Below, in pieces: positions 45,109 to 56,047 of a stretch of DNA of 64,000 nucleotides (the first letter of the stretch is position 1; each line of letters opens with the position of its first letter). Made by a program: the position numbers and the translations under genes. Origin of the DNA: Diphasiastrum complanatum (Eukaryota; Streptophyta; Lycopodiopsida; Lycopodiales; Lycopodiaceae); NCBI GenBank assembly GCA_029204225.1, contig CM055098.1, forward strand, positions 51,962,728-52,026,727, in the 5' to 3' direction. The notes under the pieces were generated by a model. That model was not told where the DNA came from. It worked only from the letters and a program-made list of their open reading frames with translations, and made no database searches.

Positions 45109-46706
45109 TGATGCTTTTGTGATGTCTTCATGTATGCTTGCTAATGATGGAGATCTAGATCCTTGGTGGATTGATAGTGGAGCAAGTTCACACATGACCT
45201 TTCACAAAGAGTACTTCACTTCTTTGTTGGCATATGGAGATGACAAGAGGGTGATCTACACGGCCAATGATGGTGAATGTGCAATCAAAGGGATTGGCAC
45301 AATTCCTATTTCTCTCTCTACAAATAGGAATGTTCATTTGGAGGATGTCTTGTTTATTCCATCTATTACCAAGAATTTGCTTAGTGTGAGTCAAATGCTA
45401 AGTAAGGGCCTCAAGGTGGAGTTTGATGGAGATGCTTGTTTGATCAAAAGGAAGGATGTCTTGATTGGAAAAGGTAAAAGGCAAGGGAAGTTGTTCAAAC
45501 TTGATGCTTGTGTTATTGCTAACCAAGTTGGATGTGTTGCAAGGGAGCAAATTTCTATTCAAGAGGTTTGGCACAAAAGGATGGGACACCTCAACTTCAA
45601 GTCATTGGAGGTAATGGCAAGGAAGAAGGTTGTGATTGGTCTTCCAAGTTCCTTAAGTAATGGCAAGCATGTTTGTGAGTCTTGTGCTTTGTCTAAGTCA
45701 CATAGACTACCTTATACTAGATCTATTTCTAGATCTACAAAGCCTTTTCAACTTGTACATTCGGATATTCATGGATTTACTACAATTAGCAATAGTGGAG
45801 CTAAGATGTATGTAACATTCATTGATGATTTTAGTAGATTTTGTTGGATCTATCTACTAAAGAGCAAGGATGAAGTGTATGATGTCTTTGTCAAGTTCAA
45901 GAATGCAAGGGAGAACCAATTCTCCACAAAGATCAAGTGCTTGAGAGGTGACAATGGTGGTGAGTACATATCTAACAAGTTCAAGGTCTTTTGTGATGAG
46001 CATGGGATCAAGAGGGAGTATACAACATCAAGGACCCCACAACAAAATGGAGTGCCTGAAAGGAAGAATAGAACTTTATGTGAAAGTGCTAAAGCTATGA
46101 GGTTAAGTGCTAATCTTGACAAACCATTTTGGGATCAAGCTTTGTTGTGTGCCAATTTCTTGCGCAATAGGTGGCCGAGTGCTATTTTGGATGGAAGGAC
46201 ACCTTTTGAGATACTATTCAAGAGGAGGCCGAGTGTCAACTTTCTAAGAACCTTTGGATGCACATGCTATGTCAACAATACTCTTGATGATAGGACCAAC
46301 GAGGATCCATCTTCAAGAAGAGGTATTTTTGTTGGATATAGTGAGGTGAGTAAAGCCTACAAGGTTTACATTTCTACTAACAAAGTGATTGTTGGTAGAG
46401 ATGTCATTTTTGATGAGGGAAACATTCCAAAGGTGTCTTCAAGCATGATTGATGGTAAAGTAGATGGATCTAACATTCTTGATGTTGATGAGAAGGATCC
46501 TACTTTGGATGGTGGTGATGATGGACCTTCATCAAGTCAAAAGCCAAGGAGAACATCAAGAGAAAGACAAGTACCTTCAAGGCTCACATATGATCAAAAG
46601 GGTAAGCAAGTGGTTTCTGGAAATTATGCTGCTTTCCTAACCTCTTTGGATGAGCCTACAAGTGTAGATCAAGCAAGGAAAGAAGAGGAGTGGATCCAAG
46701 CAATGG
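45105..46706 (+). pseudogene. Copia protease and integrase
   Basis: An open frame after the frameshift gives protease PWWIDSGASSHMTFHKEYF, then EDVLFIPSITKNLLSVSQML, and integrase: WHKRMGHLNFKSLEVM, CESCALSKSHRLPYTR, LVHSDIHGFTT (first Asp), CLRGDNGGEYISNK (second Asp), RTPQQNGVPERKN (Glu). The C-terminal part (FGCTCYVNNTLDD, GIFVGYSEVSKAYKV) and the linker to RT (DEPTSVDQARKEEEWIQAM) are intact. It has no stop for over 500 codons, so integrase could still be functional if expressed. RT should start right after WIQAM but an inverted duplication begins there. Confidence 0.92.
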
Positions 46707-47060
46707 CCATCCACTTGCATAGCTCCATATACACAAGAAGATCCTCCAAAAGATGTTCCACTCTTCATAAGAGTTTGATACTCGAGATCCATTGCTTGGA
46801 TCCACTCCTCTTCTTTCCTTGCTTGATCTACACTTGTAGGCTCATCCAAAGAGGTTAGAAAAGAAACATAATTTCCAGAAACTACTTTCTTATCCTTTTG
46901 ATCATATGTGAGCCTTGAAGGTACTTGTCTTTCTCTTGATGTTCTCCTTGGCTTTTGACTTGATGAAGGTCCATCATCACCACCATCCAAAGTAGGATCC
47001 TTCTCATCAACATCAAGAATGTTAGATCCATCCACTTTACCATCAATCATGCTTGAAGAG
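46436..47060. repeat. Large inverted duplication inside pol
   Basis: Arm 1 (46,436-46,706) and arm 2 (46,789-47,060) are reverse complements with a handful of differences. The 82-bp spacer (46,707-46,788) is the reverse complement of the sequence that follows arm 2 (47,056-47,114). The simplest account is an inverted copy of about 350 bp inserted at the integrase-RT linker, with loss of roughly 24 bp. Confidence 0.92.
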
Positions 47061-47100
47061 TGGAACATCTTTTGGAGGATCTTCTTGTGTACATGGAGCT

Positions 47101-48150
47101 ATGCAAGTGGATGGATGTTATCTTGCTGTAAAATCAAGTAATGGATCTAGAAAACAAATTTTGTTCAATGACTTTGATGGTCAAGTTGAAGATCAAGAGG
47201 TTGATCTCAAAGCGCTTCAACTAGTCAAAAGGGAAGTTGGCAATTTGGAGCTAGTCAAGAGCATCAAAGGAGAGGTAATTGGCAAAGGTGTTATGGATAT
47301 GTTTTTGAAGCATATTGAAGACTCAATTAAGGTCAAAGGAGCATCAAGGAAGTGTTGTTCAAGTTTACTTTACTTGTTCTATCTCATGTTTGAGCAATTT
47401 CATGTGGATGTGTGCAAATTGTCAAGATATGGTAAAGCTAGCTACATTGGTGAGCATTGTTTTGATGTTGGATTTGTACTAGCATTCTTGGCTGATTTTG
47501 CTGATGGAAATGAAGCTATTGGAGGTTCATTATGTCACTCATCCATGGCTAAGTTCTCAAGTGTTGAGCTACTTGGTGCCAATACTTGGAGATTGTCAAT
47601 TTTTGGTGAATTCATGGTCATTTTCTTGTGTCAAGTAGATCTTGAAGATGGACTAGTGCAAACTACTTGGTTTATGGAGTCATGTAGTGCTGGATTTGCA
47701 TCATTTATGTACTCACCTACTCATGGATTTCCAAGGTTTGATGGTTTCTTGTGGCAAGATGAAGATGGAGGCTCATTCATGGAGTATCATGGTGGATACA
47801 AGGCAACAAAGGACAAAGAAGGAGGAGACATGCAAGCAAAAGTTGATCACTCACATTTATTGTTTGTTTGCTGTATTTTTCCAGAGAGTTCAGAGTTGAA
47901 AGCATGGTGGAATCATTTCACTTACATTCTATTTGATTCTTCATGTTCTAGTCACATTTTTACATGTAAAATTGATGTAAGAAATAGTGAAGCATCCCAA
48001 GTGGACACTATTCTCTATATCAATTATGGTTGTTTCTATTTTGAGCATTACATGATCATTGAAAGGAGATCTATTCTTAGGAAGAAGATCATTCTTATGA
48101 TGGATCAAAGTTCTATTGGCAAAAACTATGCTAGGAGCATTGGAAGCTAG
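47101..48150 (+). CDS. 349-codon open frame of unknown function in place of RT
   Basis: From the ATG at 47,101 the frame is open for 349 codons (365 if counted from the first open codon). It contains none of the RT motifs (no YVDD, no KARLVAKG, no DVKTAFL-like block). It has no family I recognise; Cys, Phe and Trp are frequent (GFLWQDEDGGSFMEYHGGY, then AWWNHFTYILFDSSCSSH). A run this long without stops in AT-rich DNA is unlikely by chance, so it was probably coding. It is bounded on the left by the gag-pol linker (MKSGT) and on the right by the start of RNase H (HWKLGKRVLRYI at about 48,138), in a different frame from both. Likely captured from a host transcript or another element; a non-coding origin cannot be excluded. 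Confidence 0.5.
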   Translation: MQVDGCYLAVKSSNGSRKQILFNDFDGQVEDQEVDLKALQLVKREVGNLELVKSIKGEVIGKGVMDMFLKHIEDSIKVKGASRKCCSSLLYLFYLMFEQFHVDVCKLSRYGKASYIGEHCFDVGFVLAFLADFADGNEAIGGSLCHSSMAKFSSVELLGANTWRLSIFGEFMVIFLCQVDLEDGLVQTTWFMESCSAGFASFMYSPTHGFPRFDGFLWQDEDGGSFMEYHGGYKATKDKEGGDMQAKVDHSHLLFVCCIFPESSELKAWWNHFTYILFDSSCSSHIFTCKIDVRNSEASQVDTILYINYGCFYFEHYMIIERRSILRKKIILMMDQSSIGKNYARSIGS

Positions 48151-48722
48151 GAAAGCGAGTTTTGAGGTACATCATTGGAACTCGAGATTTTGGCATATTG
48201 TATGAGGGATCATCACCTAATCTTTTTGGATTTTCAGATTCGGACTATGCTGGAGATGTAATGGATAGGAAATCCATTAGTTCTTACTGTATTTTCATAG
48301 GTGATGGAGCTATATCATGGATGTCAAAGAAACAAGCCACTATCTCATTGTCATCTAGTGAGGCCGAGTACAAAGCTCTTACACATTGCACAAAGGAGAT
48401 GGTACGGATCAAAAGGATGATCAAGGATCTTCACTTGCTGGATTTTTCAGAGAGCCCAATCACCTTTTGTGACAATCAATCAGCCCAAAAAAAGGCATCC
48501 AATCCTATCTTTCATGCTAGGAGCAAGCATATTGAGATACAATATCATTTTGTGAGGGAGCGAGTCATTGCAAAGAAGGTGGAGCTTCAACATGTGTCTT
48601 CAAGGGGATGTGTAGCTGATATCTTCACCAAAGCATTGGGAAAAGACTTGTTCATGAAGCATAGGACTTCACTTGGAGTATTATCAAAGTCTATGCTAAA
48701 ACTAGTTGAAGAGGGAGTGTGA
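48136..48722 (+). pseudogene. Copia RNase H
   Basis: Reads HWKLGKRVLRYIIGTRDFGI, GFSDSDYAGDVMDRKSIS, SWMSKKQATISLSSSEAEYK, TFCDNQSAQKKASNPIFHAR, SKHIEIQYHFVRERVI and VADIFTKALGKDLF, the complete copia RNase H with its acidic catalytic residues. The frame has no stop until TGA at 48,720-48,722, which lies across the polypurine tract and LTR edge. It is intact as a domain but has no RT in front of it. Confidence 0.9.
48706..48717 (+). other. Polypurine tract
   Basis: TTGAAGAGGGAG directly before the 3' LTR. Confidence 0.85.
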
Positions 48723-49367
48723 AAGATTCAACTAGTTTCATCACATTTTGCAATATTTCCATATTTGGCATATTGAGGCCAAAACTTGTTTTAGACTTAG
48801 ATGTTGACTTTTCAAAGTTCATTAGTCTAGATTTCATTTGAATAAACACTTTTTGAAAGTGTGGGAAAGATAGAATGCGAGTTTGAGTAGATTCAATTTG
48901 AATAAGTTGGGTCCATTGAATCTAGACCCAAAATTGGTAGGGTTAGCATTTTGGTGGGAAAGCCAAGTGGCCAAATAGGGTTTGGACCTGCTATAAAAGG
49001 ATGTAACTCGTGGAGAGAGTCATCTTCTCTCTTCTCTATCTCATTTCATGCTTATACATGGTTCTCTTGGGTTCTACTATCCATTGGTGCACTATCTTGG
49101 TGATTGCTTGCAATTCTATGTGTAGAATGATCTATGTTTGTTATTTTTGGATCCACACGTGTGAAATACAGTAGATTGCTGGTTTTGTACGGACAAAAAT
49201 AGTACATAATCATTTCATTCAAGTTTGATCAAGTTCTATTAGTGTTTGCATCTCAAATTGTGTGTAGATGCTGATTTTTCTACATTGGTGAAATTGATAG
49301 TGTATTTCTCTTTCTAACCAAAGATCATTCAAGTAGATTGGATCTTAAGGATCTGAAATCTTTCCCA
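48718..49367 (+). repeat. 3' LTR, full length
   Basis: 650 bp, starting TGTGAAAGATTC and ending TTTCCCA. A TATA-like CTATAAAAGG is at 48,991-49,000, inside the block missing from the 5' LTR. Confidence 0.93.
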
Positions 49368-49372
49368 GGTAA

Positions 49373-50244
49373 TCCCCGAAAATAATTGCTTAATATCGGA
49401 TATTAATTTTTTGGATTGAATTCATTTAGTTGAGTTCATAACTGATATCTTTGTAACCATTGAGTTATCCACAGTTTTGGATGTCAATTGTGTTGTTAGA
49501 AGTAGAGTTAGATACATGGATTACATGTAAAAATAACAACAAAATAGGATCTTAATTCACTTGAAATGATGAGAAAAGCAATAGATTATGATTTCATAAT
49601 GTTAGCACAACTTGCACCATCAAAATCTATGCTTAAACCTCACTAAATGGCTCAAATCCTTGAAGAAAGCTCCACACGTGTGAATGTACGGCCTCCCACA
49701 GCCTGAGTACAGTACACCAGACCCTCACACACTCCAATAATGATTGAAAATCACAAGCACCAATATGAGAGAAAAATCACATAATTGCTTGATTGATTTT
49801 AGTGATAGATCATCACATATATATATACATGATCCATCTTGGATCTGAGTAGGTATGGGTAGCCCTAATGCTATTTCAAGTGGATATTTCATCCCTAACA
49901 AGTTAGAGCTAGAATTGTGGAGATCCCTCAACAATATAAAAACTACCAAAAATAGCTCCTACTTTTTCTCTCTTGGATCTAAGCATAGTTTGGACTCATT
50001 CCAAAGGTGCTATCACTTACATAAACTTGAGAACATCATTATGGATGGAATCCTATGCTATTTGGCAATTGTGACATGCCACATCATGACCATTTAGCTA
50101 TATACAAGTCATATGACCAAAAATTGGTCAAGCTAGAATTGTGAGACAACATAATTTCCAGGTTCTTGCTTTGTGGAGTGAGTATGATCACTCATCATGA
50201 TAAGAATATGATTTGAGCTCCAAGCTCTCATATCTAGTGAGAGT
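49373..50244. other. No gene recognised
   Basis: AT-rich DNA with a short TATATATATA run near 49,817. Confidence 0.4.
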
Positions 50245-50490
50245 GAATCTAAGAAGGAAAATCTTTTCTTGTTTACAAAAGAATGAAGAAAGTCCAAATA
50301 CTTTTATTTTGAGAGTGAAAGCATTGAATGATGAGTTAGCTTGCATTGATGAGAGCATTAAGGAAGGAGAGCTTGTTCAAGTTATTCTTAATGACAGTGT
50401 TGGATGCTCATGCTAACATTGTTCAAAGTCATGCTATTTAAAAGACTTTGCCAAGCTTGATTGATCTTCAAGAGATCTTGATCAATGAGG
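50245..50490 (+). pseudogene. Copia gag fragment
   Basis: Reads NLRRKIFSCLQKNEESPNTF, then VKALNDELACIDESIKEGE and LVQVILND, nearly identical to part of the gag at 44,263. A frameshift near 50,395 is followed by HANIVQ-like sequence. It ends sharply at about 50,490 at a join with a minus-strand RT piece. Confidence 0.85.
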
Positions 50491-50870
50491 TTGTCTGCTT
50501 TGTAGGTTAATCCCATATTCTGGGTACCCTTCAGATATTGTAGGATTCGTTTTGCCATTTGCCAATGTTCCATGGTAGGATTGGAAGAGAATTGGCTTAA
50601 AGCATAGACAGAGAAAGCCAAGTTGAGTCTGGTACAAATTGTAAGGTACATCAGACTACCGATCAAGTTTTGGTAGGGTATACCTTCCATCTTCTGTTTT
50701 TCTTCCTCTATTTTTGGGCAATCCTGCTTCGTCAATTTGGCTCCAGCTATCATTGGTGTGGCTTTTTCTTTGCAGTCCATCATTTGATACTGCTTCAACA
50801 CTTTTTTGGCGTATTCTGACTGACTCAAATGCATTTCTCCTTTTACTCGATCTCTTCTTGTTATGGCCAT
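50491..50870 (-). pseudogene. Copia RT/RNase H connection fragment
   Basis: Minus frame gives HLSQSEYAKKVLKQYQMMDC, KEKATPMIAGAKLTK, PYQNLIGSLMYLTICTRLNL, then EHWQMAKRILQYLKGTQNMG, ending GLTYKADN. This is the C-terminal part of RT and the start of RNase H. The frame past about 50,491 is only antisense of the neighbouring gag. No catalytic motif is included. Confidence 0.85.
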
Positions 50871-51177
50871 ATTCGGTTAAGGACTTGGAATAGTCCTAAT
50901 ATGGTAGATCGGCCCTCCGGTATTCAAGATTGTTGGTCACGCCATGATTTAATTCCATGTCAAGGCCAGTTTGTGACTAATAACCTTGAGAGGACCCAGA
51001 CACTCTAATTGAGACATTTGGAGCATTGCATGTCTGTGTGACAGATATAGGCAGGAGAATTGCATGAAGAGATGTGACCTATTTATAGTTGACCTGCACG
51101 GAAATTGCATGGTTTCATGCACATGACTCTACTCTCTATATAATGAGGTAGGGAGAATATAGAGTTTTGGTTGTCAA
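50871..51177. other. LTR-like stretch, no gene
   Basis: Contains TATA-like words (CTATTTATAG near 51,089 and CTATATAATG near 51,136). Possibly an LTR piece; no ends identified. Confidence 0.3.
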
Positions 51178-51700
51178 AGATAAGGCTACTATAGGTTACT
51201 TCTTGCTGCTCCAAGAAATAGCAACTGTACCATAGCTAAATGTATGACTGCTAATATCAAAATTTCTTGCCCAATCAGCATCTGTATAACCTACCAACAT
51301 TACGGTTTCAGATTGATCATACTTCAAGCCAAAATTTAACGTGCCTCGAACATATCTTAAAATATGTTTAGCAGCTTTCCAGTGAGTCAGACTAGGTTCT
51401 TGCATAAATTGACTTACCACACCAACAACATAAGCAATATCAAGACGTGTGTGTGTCAAATAGATTAAACTACCCACTAGTTTTCTATATAAGTATGCAT
51501 CAACTTTCTCGGCTTCATCAAATGTAGAAAGTTTGGTATTGGCCTCCATTGGAGTACTTAGTGACTTGCAATCCTGCATATTGAACTTATACAATAGATC
51601 CCGTGCATATTTGCTTTGCATAAGAATAACACTACCTTCTTTTTGTCAAACTTCAATACCAAGACAATAATGCATGACAAAAGTCCTCAACAACTAAAGT
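51178..51700 (-). pseudogene. Copia RT C-terminus and RNase H start
   Basis: Minus strand: FVMHYCLGIEV, MQSKYARDLLYKFNMQDCKS, LVGSLIYLTHTRLDIAYVVG, HWKAAKHILRYVRGTLNFGL, GYTDADWARN and AISWSSKK, then a stop (TAA for an expected Gln) and PIVALS. A stop also follows GIEV. It ends at 51,178 near a 15-bp sequence repeated at 51,950. Confidence 0.85.
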
Positions 51701-51949
51701 CCAAATTAATGGTTAAAGAACACGAATGGTTTTAGAGCATGTTAGAAACTTATGTCAATGCCAATCAGGAAAACTGATCAAAGACTCAATTCTTTAGACA
51801 GGGACCATCATCTCATATGTATACATACAACTTTATTCAATGCTGTACCAAAGATAGTCATTATTCGAGTGCCGAAAAGAAAGTATTCGTGACAGATGAA
51901 TAAGATGGTTTTAAGACAATTCTTTAGAGCATGCTTTACGGATACACAA
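51701..51949. other. No gene recognised
   Basis: Spacer between the two opposed RNase H pieces. Confidence 0.35.
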
Positions 51950-51963
51950 CAAAGATAAGGCTA

Positions 51964-52243
51964 CACAAGAGATAATATGGCTGCAAAGATTGCTTACCTA
52001 TTTGGGTCAATCACAGGTGGATGCCACAATTGTATATTGCGACAACAAAAGTTGTATCCATCTTGCCAAAAATCCAATTCTACATGCTCGAACAAAACAC
52101 ATCGAGATACATCATCACTTTGTTCAAGAGAAAATAGCTGATGGCGTCATTGATCTAGTTTTTTGTAAATCTGAAGATCAAGTGGCTGATATTTTTACTA
52201 AGTCTTTAGGTAAATGTAATTTGAGAACCTTCGTAGTCTCTTA
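51964..52243 (+). pseudogene. Copia RNase H C-terminus, plus strand
   Basis: Reads TQEIIWLQRLLTYLGQSQVD, TIVYCDNKSCIHLAKNPILH, RTKHIEIHHHFVQEKI and VADIFTKSLGK. It continues almost exactly where the minus-strand piece at 51,178 stops (SWSSKK... then EEIIWLQ), so one RNase H gene appears to be split by an inversion. The stop at 52,242-52,244 is close to the polypurine tract. Confidence 0.88.
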
Positions 52244-52269
52244 GAAATAGAAGAATGTAATTTTATAAT

Positions 52270-52279
52270 TGAGGGAGAG
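52270..52279 (+). other. Polypurine tract
   Basis: TGAGGGAGAG directly before TGTTAGAAAG. Confidence 0.75.
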
Positions 52280-52385
52280 TGTTAGAAAGCAATGATAAAC
52301 TTACGGTTTACTATTTACTTTACTGTTGCCAACTGTTACCAGCTGTAATTAGCTATAGGCTAGTTTAGTAGTCAACTCCTAGTTG

Positions 52386-52475
<90 letters not shown>

Positions 52476-52585
52476 TACCTTTGTACTCTCTCTTTCAGTT
52501 AGTGTGATACAATGATTGTGTGTTCTTCCTCCATACGGTGATTGCTTATGATGAATGATTGATAGTGCTTATCAGATCTTTTACA
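52280..52585 (+). mobile_element. Copia 3' LTR with CT microsatellite
   Basis: Starts TGTTAGAAAGCAATG after the polypurine tract and ends ATCTTTTACA, the same ending style as the LTR at 43,662. About 306 bp, of which over 80 bp is a CT run. No 5' LTR was found. Confidence 0.65.
52389..52471. repeat. (TC)n microsatellite
   Basis: About 41 TC units, inside the LTR. Confidence 0.95.
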
Positions 52586-54403
52586 ATTCTTACTCACACT
52601 TTTGATTCATTCTTGCACCTCTTGGATACTTACTTGCATTGGAAAAAGGTCTTACTCTTAATCACAATCACATTGCTTACCATCTTGCATATTAATCAAG
52701 GATATAAGCTTGGATCTCCATAATGCAATTGTATCCACTCATATAAGATGTTTCTTTAATGTCTAGCCCTAACATCCCTTCCCCTAACATCCATGACCCT
52801 AACATCCCTAACTCTAAAGTAGGTGACTCATTGGCTTTTGGTGAATCACTATTGGGATTTCAGCTTACATAACATGTGACACATATCCAAGATTCACCAA
52901 ACAATGTACAATTGAATAGTAGTTGTGGTCTACCAACCATACCAGGACATGACATATTTATGAGATTTTTATTATCATAGCCTTCATTCTACTTGAAATT
53001 TTTGAAAAAAGTTTGTATGAATGAATTCATCAATGAAAGACCTATATGATATGACAAAATAATCGAATAAGTTGACAAATAATGTGACAAGCAATTTATT
53101 AATACAAATGACAAAAAAAGGTTGATAGCTAACAATGCCCCTTTCGTGTTAGAGAAAAAGAAATGCTTTCCAACATGGTCTACAATCGTATGCTCGCTCA
53201 TTGGCTCCTCCTTTGGATGTTTATAGAGATCATAGTTTTTGTTTTCTTAAAATAGTTGTACTAGGTGATCTTCTTTCGAACGATAATGACTCCCTTTAAT
53301 GGTTGCTATGTGGGGTTAAGGTGTTTTGAAACATATGGAACCTCATGAACCATAACATTTTTTGTGGTGAAAATTTTTATGTCCATGTCTTTGGTAGTAT
53401 CAGACATGACAAAGCAACATTTTGTTATCTTATCATAAGTAACTCTTAAGGGCCTTCTTGCATGGTGTGCCGATTACTACATTAGAGCTCAACCCACAAC
53501 ATTTTCATGGGCTACACTTTTTTGGCATGACTTTTTGACTACTTCATCCACATAATCTTTGTGCTAGCTCTTTAAGGGGGTATAAAGGGTCCTCCCATCA
53601 TGTTTTTCTTTCACCACTTACCACACACTAGCACAATTTACACTCAAGTATACAATGTTGGGTATAACCTAGCTCAAGGGCACAAAGTTTCAAACATGTC
53701 AACGGGACAACTAGCACAGTTTGAGATTGAAGAAACAATTTCCCTCTTCCCACTGTTCAAGATCTGGGAACCTGAAGATCATTCGGACAAACAGTAGTTG
53801 GAATGGAGGCAATTACCCAAGCCATTAAGATATGCCAAGCCTGACAATGAGCAACAATCCAAGGAACATGTAGAGAGCCACATACATAATCATAGAGATA
53901 TCCGCAACATAGGCGATCAGTAATATGGAAAAATCAGCACCAATCAACATGTCCAAATGAAAACCAAGCCATACGTAATAACCATGAATGCCATATATCC
54001 ATAGCATCGGCATCGACTCAGCAAACCTACTGTCTATAGTGTGCATTTGTGATTAATGAAATACCAATGATTGATCAATCACCACAATTTTGAATGAAAT
54101 CTTGATTATTGATCGCTATAGTTTAGATTAAAACAATGTGATGTACACCTCACAATAACTTTTGCCTTAAGCAAGGCATTTGAGCCGTTGAATACCTAGA
54201 TTGCTTTTTAGAAGAATTAAAAATTAAAAACACCTCATTTTAATGATGAAATTCAACTTTTAACAAATCTTCACAACAACTTGAATGAGTTGTTAACTAA
54301 TCAGATTGCTCCTTCGAAAAATTAAACATTCAGAAAAACTCATTTTAATACTAAAGCTTAACTTTTAGCAAATCGTCACAATAGATTACATCACAATGGC
54401 TTA
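52586..54403. other. No gene recognised
   Basis: AT-rich. Three CCCTAACATCC words at about 52,766-52,812 form a small telomere-like cluster. No conserved coding frame. Confidence 0.45.
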
Positions 54404-54599
54404 GAGGCTCTTTCCATGTCCACCCCCTCACCCGTTATGTGCGTCAGCTGACATCATCCTTTCAACCTGAGAGACCCGTTCTCTTCAGCTTCTAATTTTT
54501 GGAAAATTTGCAAACCCCTTCACCCGTTGAGCAACCTGTGCTGTTGCTTGTTGACGACGTTAATAGCCCTAGTGAGGGGTTGGACATGGAAAGGCGTCC
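54404..54599. mobile_element. 196-bp MITE (Tourist/PIF-like)
   Basis: Inverted ends share CTTTCCATGTCCA and CCCCTCAC over about 28 bp, with the outermost bases diverged. TTA flanks both sides (54,401-54,403 and 54,600-54,602), the 3-bp target preference of PIF/Harbinger elements. It ends 167 bp before the start codon of the gene at 54,767. Confidence 0.75.
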
Positions 54600-54602
54600 T
54601 TA

Positions 54603-54766
54603 GAGATATCAGAATGGCTTAAAGAGCTATTGGAGCTAAAAAAAAAAAATTTCATGCAAAATTAAAAAGGTGAATTTATATTTAATAAGCAAATGAATGT
54701 GTGTGTTATTTGGTGCTGGAGAGATTCTATTTTTCTTTGATCTGAAAATCGATCGATCAATTCAGC
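54603..54766 (+). promoter_or_regulatory. Promoter/5' UTR of the METTL25-like gene
   Basis: A TATA-like TTTATATTTAATAAG at about 54,674 lies roughly 90 bp before the ATG. Placement is inferred. Confidence 0.4.
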
Positions 54767-54883
54767 ATGGCATCGAATTGGGATTCCCTGACCTCTGTGG
54801 ATGGAAAGGAGGAGCTTGTTTCTCATCTGCAGCGCATGGCTGATTTTCTGAAGCAGCACGAGGTGCTGTGGCGTGCTCACCTT
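54767..54883 (+). CDS. METTL25/RRNAD1-like protein, exon 1
   Basis: First coding exon (39 codons, phase 0). It starts MASNWDSLTSVDGKEELVSH and runs to ADFLKQHEVLWRAHL, followed at once by the donor GTAAGT. The ATG has A at -3 and G at +4. With exons 2 and 3 the peptide shows the N-terminal pattern of the METTL25/RRNAD1 family (FLK...LW...W...L...LL-LPLG...WPSSL-EF...A-L...R-P), a group with an S-adenosylmethionine-dependent methyltransferase fold further downstream. That catalytic part would lie beyond the window, so activity cannot be judged. The three exons, all with GT-AG borders and phase 0, make a chance match unlikely. The exact substrate of the family is not well established. Upstream is a MITE at 54,404. 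Confidence 0.78.
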
Positions 54884-56047
54884 GTAAGTTTCTTTCAGGT
54901 TTGTTTATCAAACACAAATAAATGCAATATTTCATGGTTAGTTTAGCGACATTTACTCTTGAAATCTGATAATTTTGGTAAGCGTTCCCAATATTTGCAT
55001 TGAAAGCTTGTTTGTCCAGATCTTCGTTTGATGACGAAGCTTTGTAATGACATTGATGACGGGAACTGTAAAACTCCGAGTGATGCTCGCTACAAGATTT
55101 GAGCATCATCTCCTTAAGAAGTTAAGGCATACTGAATCATGCCTTATGCTAGAAAGTTTTATATCCTAGAATGCAAAGGTATAGATATCCTAGGTTCCAG
55201 TTGGAGGTCTTTCTATTGCTAGGTTTAAGTTTATATTGTCGCACTTAAGTTGGATGAGTATTTGCACCTAATATTTTTTAGCCTATTAACCACATGCAAA
55301 TATGGTGAACACGATGGATATGTTGAAGTTACCTAGTGTATGAAGTCACATATTTTGTGAGGGCCCGCTTCATGTTGGTAACTATATCAAGTTCCTCCTT
55401 ATTCAATATCAAGTGAAAAAGATCGTTTGGGAGATCAAGCTGATGGCTTCCCTATCGTGGACCGTTGAAAAGTCATGGCAAAGGTTCAAGTCTTGGCTAG
55501 ATTTGACTTAATACATCTAGAAAGTTGACTCACTCCACCACCTCCAAAATATTGATCTGTGCTGCTTGCCATGTTAGAAGATGCTAAAATACACTACAGA
55601 GTGCCTTTATTGGCCAACTTTTGGCATAACTTTAGAACATAGAAGATCAGCTTGTAGGAGTGAATTCGAGATCACCACCTAGGCACAAATGTGACAACTT
55701 GTATTTGATGTTCTCTCCAAGCCAAATGAAGCAATGGAAAAGGACATAATCTCTAGATCACTGTCAAGAAAGAGAAGTAATTGCACACATATGGCCAGAG
55801 AGTACTGCAATCTTCCAGCCATCATTGATCTTTGTAGCAGCCTTAGTGCTATAATACTTAGTTTGCTCCTAGACTCGTTGTGTCTTCATTCCACTAAATA
55901 ATCTGTTATTAGAATCAAGATTGTTAGCTTATATATATGATAATAGTACTTCGTAAATTCTTGGCTTTCTTTCTTGATTGAATCTTGTTTGGTTGTTTGG
56001 AAATGCTTTTTTGTTTATGATTTGTGGCCTTTTCTTCTATTGTCTAG
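54884..56047 (+). other. Intron 1 of the METTL25-like gene
   Basis: 1,164 bp, GTAAGT to TAG after a T-rich stretch. AT-rich, no recognised element. Confidence 0.7.

Larger units (their letters stand above)
43279..49367 (+). mobile_element. Copia element with both LTRs and target duplication, RT replaced
   Basis: LTRs at 43,279-43,662 and 48,718-49,367 start TGTGAAAGATTC and end in CA. GGTAA lies directly before (43,274-43,278) and directly after (49,368-49,372), a 5-bp target duplication. By eye the shared LTR parts differ at about 12 of 384 positions, so insertion is fairly recent. Inside are a primer site, gag, protease, integrase, an inverted duplication, an unrelated open frame where RT should be, RNase H and a polypurine tract. 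Confidence 0.93.

Noticed and set aside
52766-52812. Interstitial telomere sequence
   Set aside because: The CCCTAACATCC words are not the plant telomere unit CCCTAAA and there are only three.
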